Shown here piece after piece: positions 29,735-39,156 of a stretch of DNA of 64,000 bases. Where the stretch lies: assembly GCA_020252645.1 (NCBI GenBank), contig JADCCN010000013.1, forward strand, positions 62,001-126,000, in the 5' to 3' direction. The stretch comes from Methylobacterium sp. Its GTDB lineage: Bacteria > Pseudomonadota > Alphaproteobacteria > Rhizobiales > Beijerinckiaceae. Position 1 is the stretch's first letter. Every line of letters begins with the position of its first letter. A model generated the notes under the pieces. It saw only the letters and a program-made list of their open reading frames with translations, had not been told where the DNA came from and did no database searches. Position numbers and translations under genes: made by a program.

Positions 29735-32700
29735 TTGGGCCAGGAAAAATCCATTCACAGCCTGATGCGGACGCGGCCTTTCCGCTGGCGGCGCGGCTTG
29801 CGTGTATTTGTCCTCAGTTTCGCAGTGATGTCGGTCCTGATGGTGGGGGGCCTGTTTTTCGCTTATCTTCATTTCCGCAACAACGAAAACTCCGATTTCC
29901 TGCGCGAGCGCGTGCTGGCGGCCATCGCCAATGTGGCGGGACAGGATGCGCGCATCGTTCTCGATCGCGCCGGCATGGCATTGACCGGCATCGATCCGGT
30001 TTTCTCGCTTTCCGGTCTGAAGGTCGACAGCCCGAAGGCGGGCTATTCGGTGGCCATCGGCCAGCTCGATCTCGACCTTAGCACCAGCTCCATCTTCCGG
30101 CTCGCGATGGACCCGAAGCGGCTTTCGGTGTCTCAGGTCGATCTCGTCCTGCCTCCGGCCGGGGGCGGGCAGGATGTCGTGGAACGGCTGGCAATGGGGC
30201 TCGAAAGCCTTGCCGGCCTTGCCGAGCTGATCGCCGGGGTGCCCAATCTCGAATCGGTCGATGTGCCGCGATTCAGCATCGCGAGGCGGACAGAAGCGGG
30301 CGCGCCGCTTCCGTTTGGCGTGCCTTTCAGCATGGAAATCCGCCGTCAGGGTGACGAGATCCGGCTTCAGATCGCGCGTGCCCGGCCGGTCGGCGCGACT
30401 GGCGTCGCTGCGCGGCCCGCGCCGAAGGCGCTGGTGCTGAGCCTCGTGAAGGAACCCGCGAATGACGGCCACAAGCGGCTGAAATTGCGCTCCGAGGTGG
30501 GGGCGCTTGGTGCGCTCGCGGATCTTCTCGACTGGCCGCTGGGCTTCGTTGACCCGGCCTTGCGGCTCGAGGCAGAGCTCGATGCCGGCATTGGCGGAGG
30601 CCAGACGCGCGGAGCGGTGCGGGCCCGCTTCGCGATGGGGGGCGGCACCCTGGATTTCACGCCCTTTGGCGTGCCGGCCCTGCGGCTCGACGAGTTCTCG
30701 ATCGAATTGGTGGGCGAAACCGGCTCGCTCCAGCTGAAGGTTCCCGCCTTCCGCTTCCGCTCGCGCGAGACCGACATCCAGGCTGCCGGCACGCTGGATA
30801 TCGAGGGCGAATTCAAGCGCCTGCGCCTCGTGGCGCCGGGTGCCGTCGCCCAGCCCAGCAAGGCAGGCGGCACCCCCGTCACCTTCGAGGAGGTTGTGCT
30901 CGAGGCGCGTATCCAGCGCGATCTCTCGGGCGTGCTGATCGATCGGCTTCTGGTGCGCGATTCGGGAGGCGAGGCGCAGGCCGTGGCCGAATTCTCGATG
31001 GCCAATGGCGGGCTGATCGAGTCGAGCATCTCCGCACGCGCCTTTCCGGTTGAAAAGGCACTGCGGCTCTGGCCGGTCTTCATCAGCATCGAAGTGCGCG
31101 AATGGCTGATCGACCGGCTCGATGCCGGCCGGCTCGCGACCCTCGAAATCCGCAGCCGCCTCGCGGGAAAGGTGATCGAAGAGGCCTGGCGCCAGCGCCC
31201 GCTGCCGGAGGAGGCCGTCTCGGCCGAATGGCGGCTCGAGGGCGTGACGCTCCGGGCGGTCTCCGATGCACCGCCCGTGCGTGACGCGGCGGTGACCGGG
31301 CGCAGTTCCGCGCGCAAGGCGCAGCTCCGGGTCGAAAGCGGCTTCGTGGAGGCGGCTGCGGGCGCGCCGGTCTCGATCGCAGGATCCGATTTCAGCGTTG
31401 CCGATGTGCATCGCGTGCCGCCGATCCTCGAGATGCGCCTGCCGATCAAGGGGTCGCTGGCTGGCGTCGCGGCCGTGATCGCCAGCCCCGGGCTTGCGAT
31501 CGGCGCGACAATTCCGCCGGCCATCGCGGCCGGTGACGGGCAGGTCGAAGGCCTCGTCCAGGCGCAACTTGCGCTGAAGGGCAGTGGCCCGCGCGAGCTG
31601 AAGATCGATGCGCGAGCCGATCTCCGGCGGGTCGCGATCAACAATATCGCGCCCGGCGAGCGGCTGGAGGCGGGCCAGTTCCAGCTGCAATGGCGAGGCT
31701 CCACCCTGTCGCTGAAGGGCGATGCCAAGCTGAACGGCCTGCCGGCGCAGATCGAATGGCGCGCGGATGGCGACAAGCCCTCTGTCGCCACCGTGCGAGC
31801 GACGCTGGACGAGGCCCAGCGGCAGCGCCGCGGCATCGATCTCCGGCCGGCTCTGACGGGCCCCATCGCGGCTCTCGTGACCCTGACCTTCGGGCGGACC
31901 GATCCGCCGGATGTGAACGTGACGCTCGACCTCGCAGAAAGCCGCATCGAGGGGTTCGTTCCCGGCTTTTCAAAACGCGCGGGCCAGCCCGGCCGGGTGA
32001 CCTTCGACTACGAGGCCAGGGGCGACCGCATCCTGCTCGACGATCTCGTGGTCGATCTCTCCGGCATCAGCCTGAAGGGCCGCATCGACTTGCAGCGCGA
32101 CGGCGGTTTCAACAGGGCGGAGTTCGTTGAGTTCCGTCTTTCGCCCGGCGACAATGCGAGGGCGACCATCGAGCGCCAGCGCAACCTCACGCGCATCACC
32201 GTGCGGGGCAATTCCTTCGACGCTCGGCCATTCCTGCGGGGCATCCAGTCCGGCAAGGTCGATGACAGCCGGGCGCCGGATTTCGACCTTGATCTGCAAT
32301 CGACCGTCCTGGTCGGCTTTGCGGGGGAGCTTCTCTCCAATGCCGATGTGCAGGTGCAGCGCCGCGCCGGCACGCTGGCGCGCGTGCAGGCGAGCGGCCG
32401 GTTCGGTGGTGAACCGCTTCAGGTCGAGACTGCGGAAGGCGGGCGGGAAGGAGTGTTGCTGCGCATCGCCAGCGCCGATGGCGGGGCATTGCTGCGCTTC
32501 CTCGAAATCTATTCCCGCGCTCAGGGCGGGCGGCTCGCGGCGGATATCCGCGTGGGGCGCGAGGGGCAGAGCGGCGTGGTGCAGATGCGCGATTTCCTGG
32601 TCAAGGGCGAGCCTTTGCTGGCGCGTTTCAATTCGGACCCCAGCATCCAGCAGCGCCTGCCATCGCAGACTCCGGTGGCCCCGGGCGCGCGGGATGCGGT

Positions 32701-33064
32701 GGCCTTCACCAAGCTGCGCGCCGATTTCGATCGCCGGCCGGGCCGGATCGAATTGCGCGAGGCGGTGATGTGGGGCGAGCAGGTGGGCGGCACGCTCGAG
32801 GGCGTGCTCGATTACGCGGCTGATCGCGTCGACATGAAAGGCGCGCTGGTGCCGGCCTATGCGCTGAACAATCTCTTCGCGCAGGTGCCCATTTTCGGGC
32901 CGATCTTCGGCGGCACGCAATATGAGGGTCTTTTCGCGCTGCCTTTCGTCATTCAGGGGCGGGCCAGCGCGCCACAATTGCGCACCAACGCGCTCAGCGT
33001 CATCGCGCCGGGCATCCTGCGCAAGTTGTTCGAGGTGCAGCGCGAAGGCGCGCCGGTGCGCTGA
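29735..33064 (+). CDS. AsmA/YhdP-like large envelope protein
   Basis: About 1109 residues from a TTG at 29735 (AGAGG eight bases before); an ATG at 29765 is an alternative with no ribosome site. A basic stretch (MRTRPFRWRRGLR) precedes one membrane helix (FVLSFAVMSVLMVGGLFFAYLHF), and a long beta-rich periplasmic body follows. This matches the AsmA-like group (YhdP/TamB relatives with a DUF3971-like region) now linked to phospholipid transport to the outer membrane. The end NLFAQVPIFGPIFGGTQYEG is typical of the AsmA-like C-terminal region. The gene ends inside a hairpin shared with the convergent tyrS. Confidence 0.85.
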   Translation: MGQEKSIHSLMRTRPFRWRRGLRVFVLSFAVMSVLMVGGLFFAYLHFRNNENSDFLRERVLAAIANVAGQDARIVLDRAGMALTGIDPVFSLSGLKVDSPKAGYSVAIGQLDLDLSTSSIFRLAMDPKRLSVSQVDLVLPPAGGGQDVVERLAMGLESLAGLAELIAGVPNLESVDVPRFSIARRTEAGAPLPFGVPFSMEIRRQGDEIRLQIARARPVGATGVAARPAPKALVLSLVKEPANDGHKRLKLRSEVGALGALADLLDWPLGFVDPALRLEAELDAGIGGGQTRGAVRARFAMGGGTLDFTPFGVPALRLDEFSIELVGETGSLQLKVPAFRFRSRETDIQAAGTLDIEGEFKRLRLVAPGAVAQPSKAGGTPVTFEEVVLEARIQRDLSGVLIDRLLVRDSGGEAQAVAEFSMANGGLIESSISARAFPVEKALRLWPVFISIEVREWLIDRLDAGRLATLEIRSRLAGKVIEEAWRQRPLPEEAVSAEWRLEGVTLRAVSDAPPVRDAAVTGRSSARKAQLRVESGFVEAAAGAPVSIAGSDFSVADVHRVPPILEMRLPIKGSLAGVAAVIASPGLAIGATIPPAIAAGDGQVEGLVQAQLALKGSGPRELKIDARADLRRVAINNIAPGERLEAGQFQLQWRGSTLSLKGDAKLNGLPAQIEWRADGDKPSVATVRATLDEAQRQRRGIDLRPALTGPIAALVTLTFGRTDPPDVNVTLDLAESRIEGFVPGFSKRAGQPGRVTFDYEARGDRILLDDLVVDLSGISLKGRIDLQRDGGFNRAEFVEFRLSPGDNARATIERQRNLTRITVRGNSFDARPFLRGIQSGKVDDSRAPDFDLDLQSTVLVGFAGELLSNADVQVQRRAGTLARVQASGRFGGEPLQVETAEGGREGVLLRIASADGGALLRFLEIYSRAQGGRLAADIRVGREGQSGVVQMRDFLVKGEPLLARFNSDPSIQQRLPSQTPVAPGARDAVAFTKLRADFDRRPGRIELREAVMWGEQVGGTLEGVLDYAADRVDMKGALVPAYALNNLFAQVPIFGPIFGGTQYEGLFALPFVIQGRASAPQLRTNALSVIAPGILRKLFEVQREGAPVR

Positions 33065-33082
33065 AGCTCAGACGAGCTTCAG
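33061..33082. terminator. Hairpin containing the stop codons of the AsmA-like gene and tyrS
   Basis: Perfect 9-bp arms CTGAAGCTC and GAGCTTCAG with loop AGAC. The TGA of the rightward gene (33062-33064) and the TGA of tyrS (33068-33070) both fall within it. No T-run follows on either strand, so a role as mRNA 3' stabiliser or terminator is only probable. Confidence 0.5.
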
Positions 33083-34327
33083 CAGGATGTGCTTCTTCTT
33101 TCCGAGCGAGAGCTTCGCCACGCCATCCGCGTTGAAATCGGCCCGCGAGATCGCCGCGCGCGGATCGCCGACTGCGACATCGTTGACCTTCAACCCGCCG
33201 CCCTCGATCTGCCGGCGGGCTTCCCCCGTGCCTGCGACGAGCCCGGCTTTCACGAAGGCGGTGAGCACGCCAAGGCCGGCATCGACCTCGCCCGAGGCGA
33301 TTTCCACCGTGGGGAGCGAGGTCGTGGTCTCGCCGAGTTCGAAGGCGCGGCGCGCGGTTTCTGCCGCGGCTTCCGCTGCCGCACGGCCGCGCACGAGCGC
33401 GGTCGCCTCGGTGGCAAGCACCTTCTTCGCCTCATTGATTTCCGCGCCGCCGAGAGCCGAGAGCCGGGCGATCTCGTCCATCGGCAGGAAAGTGAAGAGC
33501 TTCAGGAAGCGGCTCACATCCGCATCCTCGGTGTTGCGCCAGTACTGCCAGTAATCAAAGGCCGGGAGCTGGTCTTCATTGAGCCAAACGGCGCCCGAGG
33601 CGGTCTTGCCCATCTTGGCACCGGAGGCGGTGGTGAGCAGCGGGCAGGTGAGCGCATAGAGCTGATGCGTGCCCATGCGGCGCCCGAGATCCATCCCCGA
33701 AACGATGTTGCCCCACTGGTCCGAGCCGCCCATCTGCAGATTGCAGCCATAGCGCTTCGCGAGCTCCACGAAATCATAAGCCTGGAGCAGCATGTAGTTG
33801 AATTCAATGAAGGAAAGCTCGCTCTCGCGCTCAAGGCGGAGCTTCACGCTGTCCATCGAGAGCATGCGGTTGACCGAGAAGTGCCGGCCCACATCGCGCA
33901 GGAAGGTGATGTAATTCAGAGGCGCGAGCCATTCCGCATTATCGACCATCACGGCGTCGGATTTGCCCGCGCCAAAGGTGAGGAAGCTTGAAAAGGTCTT
34001 CTTGATCTCTTCCTGGTTGGCGTCGATCTGCTCGATGGTCAGGATTTTGCGCGTCTCGTCCTTGCCCGAGGGGTCGCCCACGCGCGTCGTGCCGCCGCCC
34101 ATCAGCGGGATCGGCTTGTTGCCCGTGCGCTGAAGCCAGGAGAGCATCATGATCGAGATGAGATGGCCGATATGCAGGCTCGGCGCGGTGCAATCGTAAC
34201 CCACATAGGCCACGATCTCCCCCTTGGCCGCCAGCGAATCGAGCCCGGCGAAATCGGAAGCTTGATGCACATAGCCCCGCTCGATGAGCGTGGCGAGAAA
34301 ATCGGATTTCGGCGTGAAATCGGTCAT
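33068..34327 (-). CDS. tyrS: Tyrosyl-tRNA synthetase
   Basis: 419 residues, class I synthetase. HIGH motif in [14 protein letters not shown]; the KMSKS loop appears as [13 protein letters not shown]; the tyrosine pocket includes [10 protein letters not shown] and [12 protein letters not shown]-terminal S4-like RNA-binding domain ([19 protein letters not shown]) ends in [10 protein letters not shown]. It charges tRNA(Tyr). It is likely monocistronic; the alpha/beta hydrolase gene lies 88 bases upstream on the same strand. Confidence 0.97.
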   Translation of the reverse strand: MTDFTPKSDFLATLIERGYVHQASDFAGLDSLAAKGEIVAYVGYDCTAPSLHIGHLISIMMLSWLQRTGNKPIPLMGGGTTRVGDPSGKDETRKILTIEQIDANQEEIKKTFSSFLTFGAGKSDAVMVDNAEWLAPLNYITFLRDVGRHFSVNRMLSMDSVKLRLERESELSFIEFNYMLLQAYDFVELAKRYGCNLQMGGSDQWGNIVSGMDLGRRMGTHQLYALTCPLLTTASGAKMGKTASGAVWLNEDQLPAFDYWQYWRNTEDADVSRFLKLFTFLPMDEIARLSALGGAEINEAKKVLATEATALVRGRAAAEAAAETARRAFELGETTTSLPTVEIASGEVDAGLGVLTAFVKAGLVAGTGEARRQIEGGGLKVNDVAVGDPRAAISRADFNADGVAKLSLGKKKHILLKLV

Positions 34328-34414
34328 TGGATTGCTCTACAGGGCTATTCGAAGTCGCGGATGGCCGGGCTGAACCCGGCTATGACGTCGGAGTATTTCA
34401 GGCGGAAGGTTTGA

Positions 34415-35065
34415 TCAGGCGCGCGGCGCGCCGAGCCGCATGTCGAGATATTCGCCGACCTTGCCCACGAGCTGGTCCACGCGGTTCTCGAAGAAGTGGT
34501 TCGCGCCCTCGACCACGACGTGATCGAGCTTCACGCCCTTTTGCACCTTCACCTTGTCGATGACGCTCACCACCTCGCCCGCCGGCGCCACGCGGTCCTG
34601 GTCGCCATGCACGAAGAGGCCGGAGGCCGGGCAGGGTGCGAGGAAGGAGAAATCATAGCGGTTCGCCATGGCCGCGATCGAGATGAAGCCCTCGATCTCC
34701 GGGCGGCGCATCAGGAGCTGCATGCCGATCCATGCGCCGAAGGAGACGCCGGCGACCCAGCAATGCCGGGCATCGGGGTTCAGCGCCTGCATCCAGTCGA
34801 GGGCCGCGGCGGCATCCGAGAGTTCGCCCGCGCCGTGATCGAACACGCCTTCCGAGCGCCCGACGCCGCGGAAATTGAAGCGCAGCACCGAGAAGCCGCG
34901 TTCATGGAACGTATAGAAGAGGTTGTAGACGATCTGGTTGTTCATCGTCCCGCCGAATTGCGGGTGCGGATGCAGGATGATCGCAATCGGCGCGCCCTTC
35001 TTCTTGGCGGCCTGATACCGGCCTTCGAGACGGCCTTCCGGCCCGTTGAAAATCACCTCAGGCAT
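34415..35065 (-). CDS. Alpha/beta hydrolase
   Basis: 216 residues with a standard catalytic set: oxyanion region LHPHPQFGGTM, nucleophile elbow GVSFGAWIG, acid in VHGDQDRVAP, and His in VEGANHFFENR. It belongs to the small COG2945-like hydrolases of unknown substrate. The ATG at 35065 follows the family start (MPEVIFNGPEGRLEG). It diverges from the suf operon; the putative Irr box lies 100 bases upstream of its start, so it might share iron regulation. Confidence 0.85.
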   Translation of the reverse strand: MPEVIFNGPEGRLEGRYQAAKKKGAPIAIILHPHPQFGGTMNNQIVYNLFYTFHERGFSVLRFNFRGVGRSEGVFDHGAGELSDAAAALDWMQALNPDARHCWVAGVSFGAWIGMQLLMRRPEIEGFISIAAMANRYDFSFLAPCPASGLFVHGDQDRVAPAGEVVSVIDKVKVQKGVKLDHVVVEGANHFFENRVDQLVGKVGEYLDMRLGAPRA

Positions 35066-35164
35066 GGTTTTCCTGTTCCGAATGTCAGGCCAGCGCGCCC
35101 CTCGCGGGGCATTCCCCACGAAACCGAAAAGGCAGGCTCTTGACGGGAGGGCCTTGTGCCCCAC

Positions 35165-35181
35165 TTTAGAATTGTTCTAAA
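35165..35181. promoter_or_regulatory. Putative Irr (ICE) box upstream of the suf operon
   Basis: TTTAGAATTGTTCTAAA is a perfect 7-bp inverted repeat with a 3-bp centre. It matches the iron-control-element form (TTTAGAA-N3-TTCTAAA) bound by Irr in Hyphomicrobiales. It sits in the divergent gap, 109 bases before the suf desulfurase start and 100 before the hydrolase start. Repression of suf under iron shortage is inferred from known Irr behaviour. Confidence 0.7.
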
Positions 35182-35289
35182 TGCTTCCAGAGGGCTGGAA
35201 ACTTTTGGGAGCGCGTGCGAATAGCACAATTCCACGCGAAAAGGGAAGTTTTTTTGCCGCTCGGGCGGATTCGGAGGTCATCGGCCGTT

Positions 35290-36525
35290 ATGGCCAAGGC
35301 GCGCGCCTATCTCGATTGGAACGCCACGGCACCGCTGCATCCCGCAGCGCGCGAGGCTGTGCTGCGCGCGCTCGATACGATCGGCAATCCGTCCTCGATC
35401 CATGCCGAGGGGCGCGCGGCCCGCGCCATCGTCGAGGAGGCCCGCGCGAGCGTCGCGGCCCTGGTCGGCGGCGAGGCCGAGAATGTGGTTTTCACCTCCG
35501 GCGCGACGGAAGCCGCGAATGCGTTGCTCGGGGCGGATCAGGCCAGCCGATCCTCCGTTTTTCTCTGCGGCGACGATCATCCGCCACGCGGAGCGGTGAT
35601 TTACAGCGAGACCGAGCATCCTTGCGTGATCGCTGCTGCCATGCGCTCGATGGATCCCGCTGGCGCAGCCCTGCCGATCAAGCCGCAACCCGATGGTCGC
35701 ATTACTCCTTCTGCTCTGGCCGAGATGCTGGAAAGGGCGCGCCCGCTTCAGCCGAACGGCGCGAGGCCGCTTGTTGCGATCCAGCTCGCGAATAACGAGA
35801 CGGGCGTGCTGCAGGATATTCCGGCCCTGGCTGAAATCGCTCGCGCGGGCGGAGCGATCATGATCGTGGACGCGGCGCAGGGACCGGGTCGTGTCGAAAT
35901 CGACTTCAATAAACTCGGAGCGGATGCGCTCTTCCTCTCCGCGCATAAATTCGGCGGTCCCAAGGGTGTCGGTGCCATTGTTTTCGTGCATGGCACGACG
36001 CGGCTTGCGCGCGCATTCATTGCCGGCGGGGGGCAGGAGCGGGGCCAGCGGGGCGGCACGGAGAACGTATCTGGAATTGCCGGCATGGGTGCTGCGGCTC
36101 GCGCCGCGAAGGCGGATTTCGATCCTGAGACCCTGATCCAGCTTCGCGAGCGATTCGAGGATCATCTCAAGGCGATCACGCCGGGTGTTCGAATCGTGGG
36201 CGAACGCGTCGCGCGGCTTCCCAACACCTCCCTTTTCGCCATTCCTGGCGTGACCGCCGAGAGGGCGCTGATCGCGTTCGATCTCGCGGGTGTGGCGATC
36301 TCCTCCGGTTCCGCTTGCTCCTCGGGCAAGGTGAAGGCGAGCCATGTTCTTGAAGCGATGGGCGAGCCGGATTGGGTGAAGGCCGGCGCGATCCGCCTTT
36401 CGGTTGGCCCGACGACGACACAGGCCGAGATCGATCAGGCGCTGGCTGTGGTCGAGCAGCTTGCGAAGCGGGAAAAAGCAAAAAATTCTGCCTCGAAAGG
36501 GGCATTTGAGGTGAGCGCGGCCTGA
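35290..36525 (+). CDS. Cysteine desulfurase, class I (IscS/NifS-like), first suf gene
   Basis: 411 residues, PLP-dependent. Lys for the cofactor is in LSAHKFGGPKGVG; the active-site Cys is in SSGSACSSGKVKASHVL, the class I arrangement. It supplies sulfur from cysteine. GGAGG lies 11 bases before the ATG at 35290. It is the promoter-proximal gene of the suf operon, which also carries the class II enzyme SufS; having both is common in Hyphomicrobiales. The tail after residue ~395 (KAKNSASKGAFEVSAA) is outside the conserved fold. Confidence 0.93.
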   Translation: MAKARAYLDWNATAPLHPAAREAVLRALDTIGNPSSIHAEGRAARAIVEEARASVAALVGGEAENVVFTSGATEAANALLGADQASRSSVFLCGDDHPPRGAVIYSETEHPCVIAAAMRSMDPAGAALPIKPQPDGRITPSALAEMLERARPLQPNGARPLVAIQLANNETGVLQDIPALAEIARAGGAIMIVDAAQGPGRVEIDFNKLGADALFLSAHKFGGPKGVGAIVFVHGTTRLARAFIAGGGQERGQRGGTENVSGIAGMGAAARAAKADFDPETLIQLRERFEDHLKAITPGVRIVGERVARLPNTSLFAIPGVTAERALIAFDLAGVAISSGSACSSGKVKASHVLEAMGEPDWVKAGAIRLSVGPTTTQAEIDQALAVVEQLAKREKAKNSASKGAFEVSAA

Positions 36526-36594
36526 TCGGCCGGGCATGGTTATGCGTAGAGATATGGACAACCCTCGGTCCTTGAAGCCGATGAGGAGGATGAG

Positions 36595-38067
36595 ATGCCG
36601 GCAGTGAAGGAGACGGTGGAAACCGTCCGAAAGATCGACGTCGACCAATACAAGTACGGATTCGTGACGGAGATCGAATCCGAACTCGCGCCGAAGGGGC
36701 TCGACGAGGATATCGTTCGTTTCATCTCCGCGAAGAAGAACGAGCCGGAATGGCTGCTCGAATGGCGGCTCGATGCCTTCCGCCGCTGGCTCACCATGCA
36801 GGAGCCGACCTGGGCGCGCGTGCATTACCCTAAGATCGACTTCCAGGACCTGCATTACTACGCAGCGCCGAAGAAGACCCCGGGCCCCAAGAGCCTCGAC
36901 GAGGTCGACCCGGAACTGCTGCGCACTTACGAGAAGCTGGGCATCCCCCTGCGCGAGCGCGAGATCCTTGCCGGTGTCGAGCCGCAGAACCGCGTGGCGG
37001 TCGATGCGGTGTTCGATTCAGTCTCGGTGGTCACCACCTTCAAGGAAGAGCTGGCCAAGGCGGGTGTGATCTTCTGCGCGATCTCCGAAGCGGTGCACAC
37101 GCATCCGGAACTCGTGCGGCAATATCTCGGGACCGTGGTGCCGACCACCGACAATTTCTACGCCACGCTGAACAGCGCGGTCTTCTCGGATGGCTCTTTC
37201 GTCTACATTCCGCCGGGCGTGAAATGCCCGATGGAGCTTTCCACCTATTTCCGCATCAACGAGCAGAAGACCGGCCAGTTCGAGCGCACGCTGATCATCG
37301 CCGACAAGGGCTCTTACGTCAGCTACCTCGAGGGCTGCACCGCGCCGAAGCGCGACGAGGCGCAGCTTCACGCCGCGGTGGTGGAGCTGATCGCGCTCGA
37401 TGATGCCGAGATCAAGTATTCGACCGTGCAGAACTGGTATCCAGGCGACAAGGACGGCAAGGGCGGCATCTACAACTTTGTCACCAAGCGCGGCGATTGC
37501 CGCGGCGCGCGCTCGAAGATCTCGTGGACGCAGGTGGAAACCGGCTCGGCCATCACCTGGAAATATCCGTCCTGCATCCTGCGCGGCGAGGGCTCCTCGG
37601 GCGAGTTCTACTCGATCGCCATCTCGAACGGCATGCAGCAGGTCGATTCCGGCACCAAGATGATCCATCTGGGCAAGAACACGACCTCGAAGATCCTCGC
37701 CAAGGGCATCGCGGCGGGCCGCTCCGACAACACCTATCGCGGGCAGGTCTCGGCGCACAGGAAGGCCACGGGCGCGCGCAATTTCACGAATTGCGACAGC
37801 CTTCTCATCGGCCAGCAATGCGGCGCGCACACGATTCCTTACATCGAGAGCAAGAATTCGTCGGCCGTGTTCGAGCACGAGGCGACCACCTCGAAGATCG
37901 CGGAAGACCAGCTCTTCTACTGCATGCAGCGCGGCCTCGACGAAGAGGAGGCGGTGGCGCTCATCGTCAACGGCTTCGTCAAGGAGGTGCTCCAGCAGCT
38001 GCCGATGGAATTCGCGGTGGAAGCGCAGAAGCTCATCGCCGTGAGCCTCGAGGGGAGCGTGGGGTGA
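36595..38067 (+). CDS. sufB: Fe-S cluster assembly scaffold SufB
   Basis: 490 residues with the SufB/SufD core: [36 protein letters not shown], and [19 protein letters not shown]. SufB forms the SufBC2D complex that builds Fe-S clusters. A strong ribosome site (GAGGAGG) precedes the ATG. The next gene starts within its stop codon (GTGA), suggesting coupled translation. Confidence 0.97.
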   Translation: MPAVKETVETVRKIDVDQYKYGFVTEIESELAPKGLDEDIVRFISAKKNEPEWLLEWRLDAFRRWLTMQEPTWARVHYPKIDFQDLHYYAAPKKTPGPKSLDEVDPELLRTYEKLGIPLREREILAGVEPQNRVAVDAVFDSVSVVTTFKEELAKAGVIFCAISEAVHTHPELVRQYLGTVVPTTDNFYATLNSAVFSDGSFVYIPPGVKCPMELSTYFRINEQKTGQFERTLIIADKGSYVSYLEGCTAPKRDEAQLHAAVVELIALDDAEIKYSTVQNWYPGDKDGKGGIYNFVTKRGDCRGARSKISWTQVETGSAITWKYPSCILRGEGSSGEFYSIAISNGMQQVDSGTKMIHLGKNTTSKILAKGIAAGRSDNTYRGQVSAHRKATGARNFTNCDSLLIGQQCGAHTIPYIESKNSSAVFEHEATTSKIAEDQLFYCMQRGLDEEEAVALIVNGFVKEVLQQLPMEFAVEAQKLIAVSLEGSVG

Positions 38068-38351
38068 GTTCGGCCGCTGAACGAAACTGGCAGCGTCTGG
38101 ATCGCCTAAAGGGTTTTGCGACAGTTCTGTTCTTCTTAGGTATCGCCATTGTTCTCGGGTGCTTGCTCTATGCACCGATGCGCGCGGGATTGAACACCTG
38201 GATACCCGTCGGCATGGCGAGCTTTGGAATGATCGGAATCTGGCGGTTCTTCGAGTGGCGAGCGTTCATCCAGATGCGGATCGAGCAGGGCCTCTCCCGG
38301 GAGGAAGCGAAGGCCGAATGGCGAATTCGCAACCCAGTCAACTCTGATTGA
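38064..38351 (+). CDS. Small membrane protein between sufB and sufC
   Basis: 95 residues from a GTG overlapping the sufB stop. A polar N-terminus ([17 protein letters not shown]) is followed by two hydrophobic segments ([20 protein letters not shown] and [20 protein letters not shown]) and a charged tail ([15 protein letters not shown]). No known SUF component matches. Its bases look less GC-rich than the neighbouring suf genes. It may be an accessory anchor or an acquired passenger gene. Confidence 0.65.
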   Translation: MSSAAERNWQRLDRLKGFATVLFFLGIAIVLGCLLYAPMRAGLNTWIPVGMASFGMIGIWRFFEWRAFIQMRIEQGLSREEAKAEWRIRNPVNSD

Positions 38352-38399
38352 AATCAATACAACACACGCGAAAGCGGTGGATCGAACGGAACCAAAACG

Positions 38400-39149
38400 A
38401 TGCTTGAAATCAAGAACCTCCACGTCGAAATCGACGGCAAGAAGATCCTCAACGGCCTCAACCTCACGGTGAAGCGCGGCGAAGTCGCGGCCATCATGGG
38501 CCCGAACGGTTCGGGCAAGTCGACCCTCTCCTATGTCATCGCCGGCAAGGAGGATTACACGGTCACCGAGGGCGAGATCCGGCTCGACGGTGTGAACATC
38601 CTCGAGATGGAGCCGCACGAGCGCGCCCATGCCGGGCTGTTCCTGGCCTTCCAGTATCCGCTCGAAATTCCGGGCGTGGCGACCATGACCTTCCTCAAGG
38701 CGGCGCTCAATGCACAGGCGAAATCGCGCGGCGAGGAGGAACTCACCCCCGGCGAATTCATGAAGAAGGTCCGCGAGGCCGCAGGCCAACTCGGCATCAA
38801 CCCGGACATGCTGAAGCGGCCGCTCAATGTCGGCTTCTCGGGTGGTGAGAAGAAGCGCATGGAAATCCTGCAGATGGCTTTGCTCGAGCCGAAAATGGCG
38901 ATCCTCGACGAAACCGATTCCGGCCTCGACATCGATGCCCTGCGCATCGTGGCCGAGGGCGTGAACGCGCATCGCGACCCCGACCACGCCTTCCTCGTCA
39001 TCACGCATTACCAGCGCCTGCTGGATCATATCCGCCCCGATACCGTGCATGTCATGGCCAGGGGCCAGATCGTGCGCACGGGCGGGCCGGAAATCGCGCT
39101 CGAACTCGAAGATCGCGGCTATGCCGAATATCTCGGCAACGCGGCGTGA
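38400..39149 (+). CDS. sufC: SUF system ATPase SufC
   Basis: 249-residue ABC-type ATPase: Walker A GPNGSGKSTLSYVIAG, signature FSGGEKKRMEILQM, Walker B MAILDETDSGLDID and H-loop VITHYQRLL. SufC drives conformational changes in SufBC2D and is not a transporter. It follows the small membrane protein by 48 bases and sufD starts seven bases after its stop. Confidence 0.97.
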   Translation: MLEIKNLHVEIDGKKILNGLNLTVKRGEVAAIMGPNGSGKSTLSYVIAGKEDYTVTEGEIRLDGVNILEMEPHERAHAGLFLAFQYPLEIPGVATMTFLKAALNAQAKSRGEEELTPGEFMKKVREAAGQLGINPDMLKRPLNVGFSGGEKKRMEILQMALLEPKMAILDETDSGLDIDALRIVAEGVNAHRDPDHAFLVITHYQRLLDHIRPDTVHVMARGQIVRTGGPEIALELEDRGYAEYLGNAA

Positions 39150-39156
39150 GGGCGAC

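Noticed and set aside
35140-35172. Sigma-70 promoter TTGACG / TAGAAT overlapping the Irr box
   Set aside because: The spacing is about 21 bases, too long for a credible promoter, although TAGAAT lies inside the palindrome.
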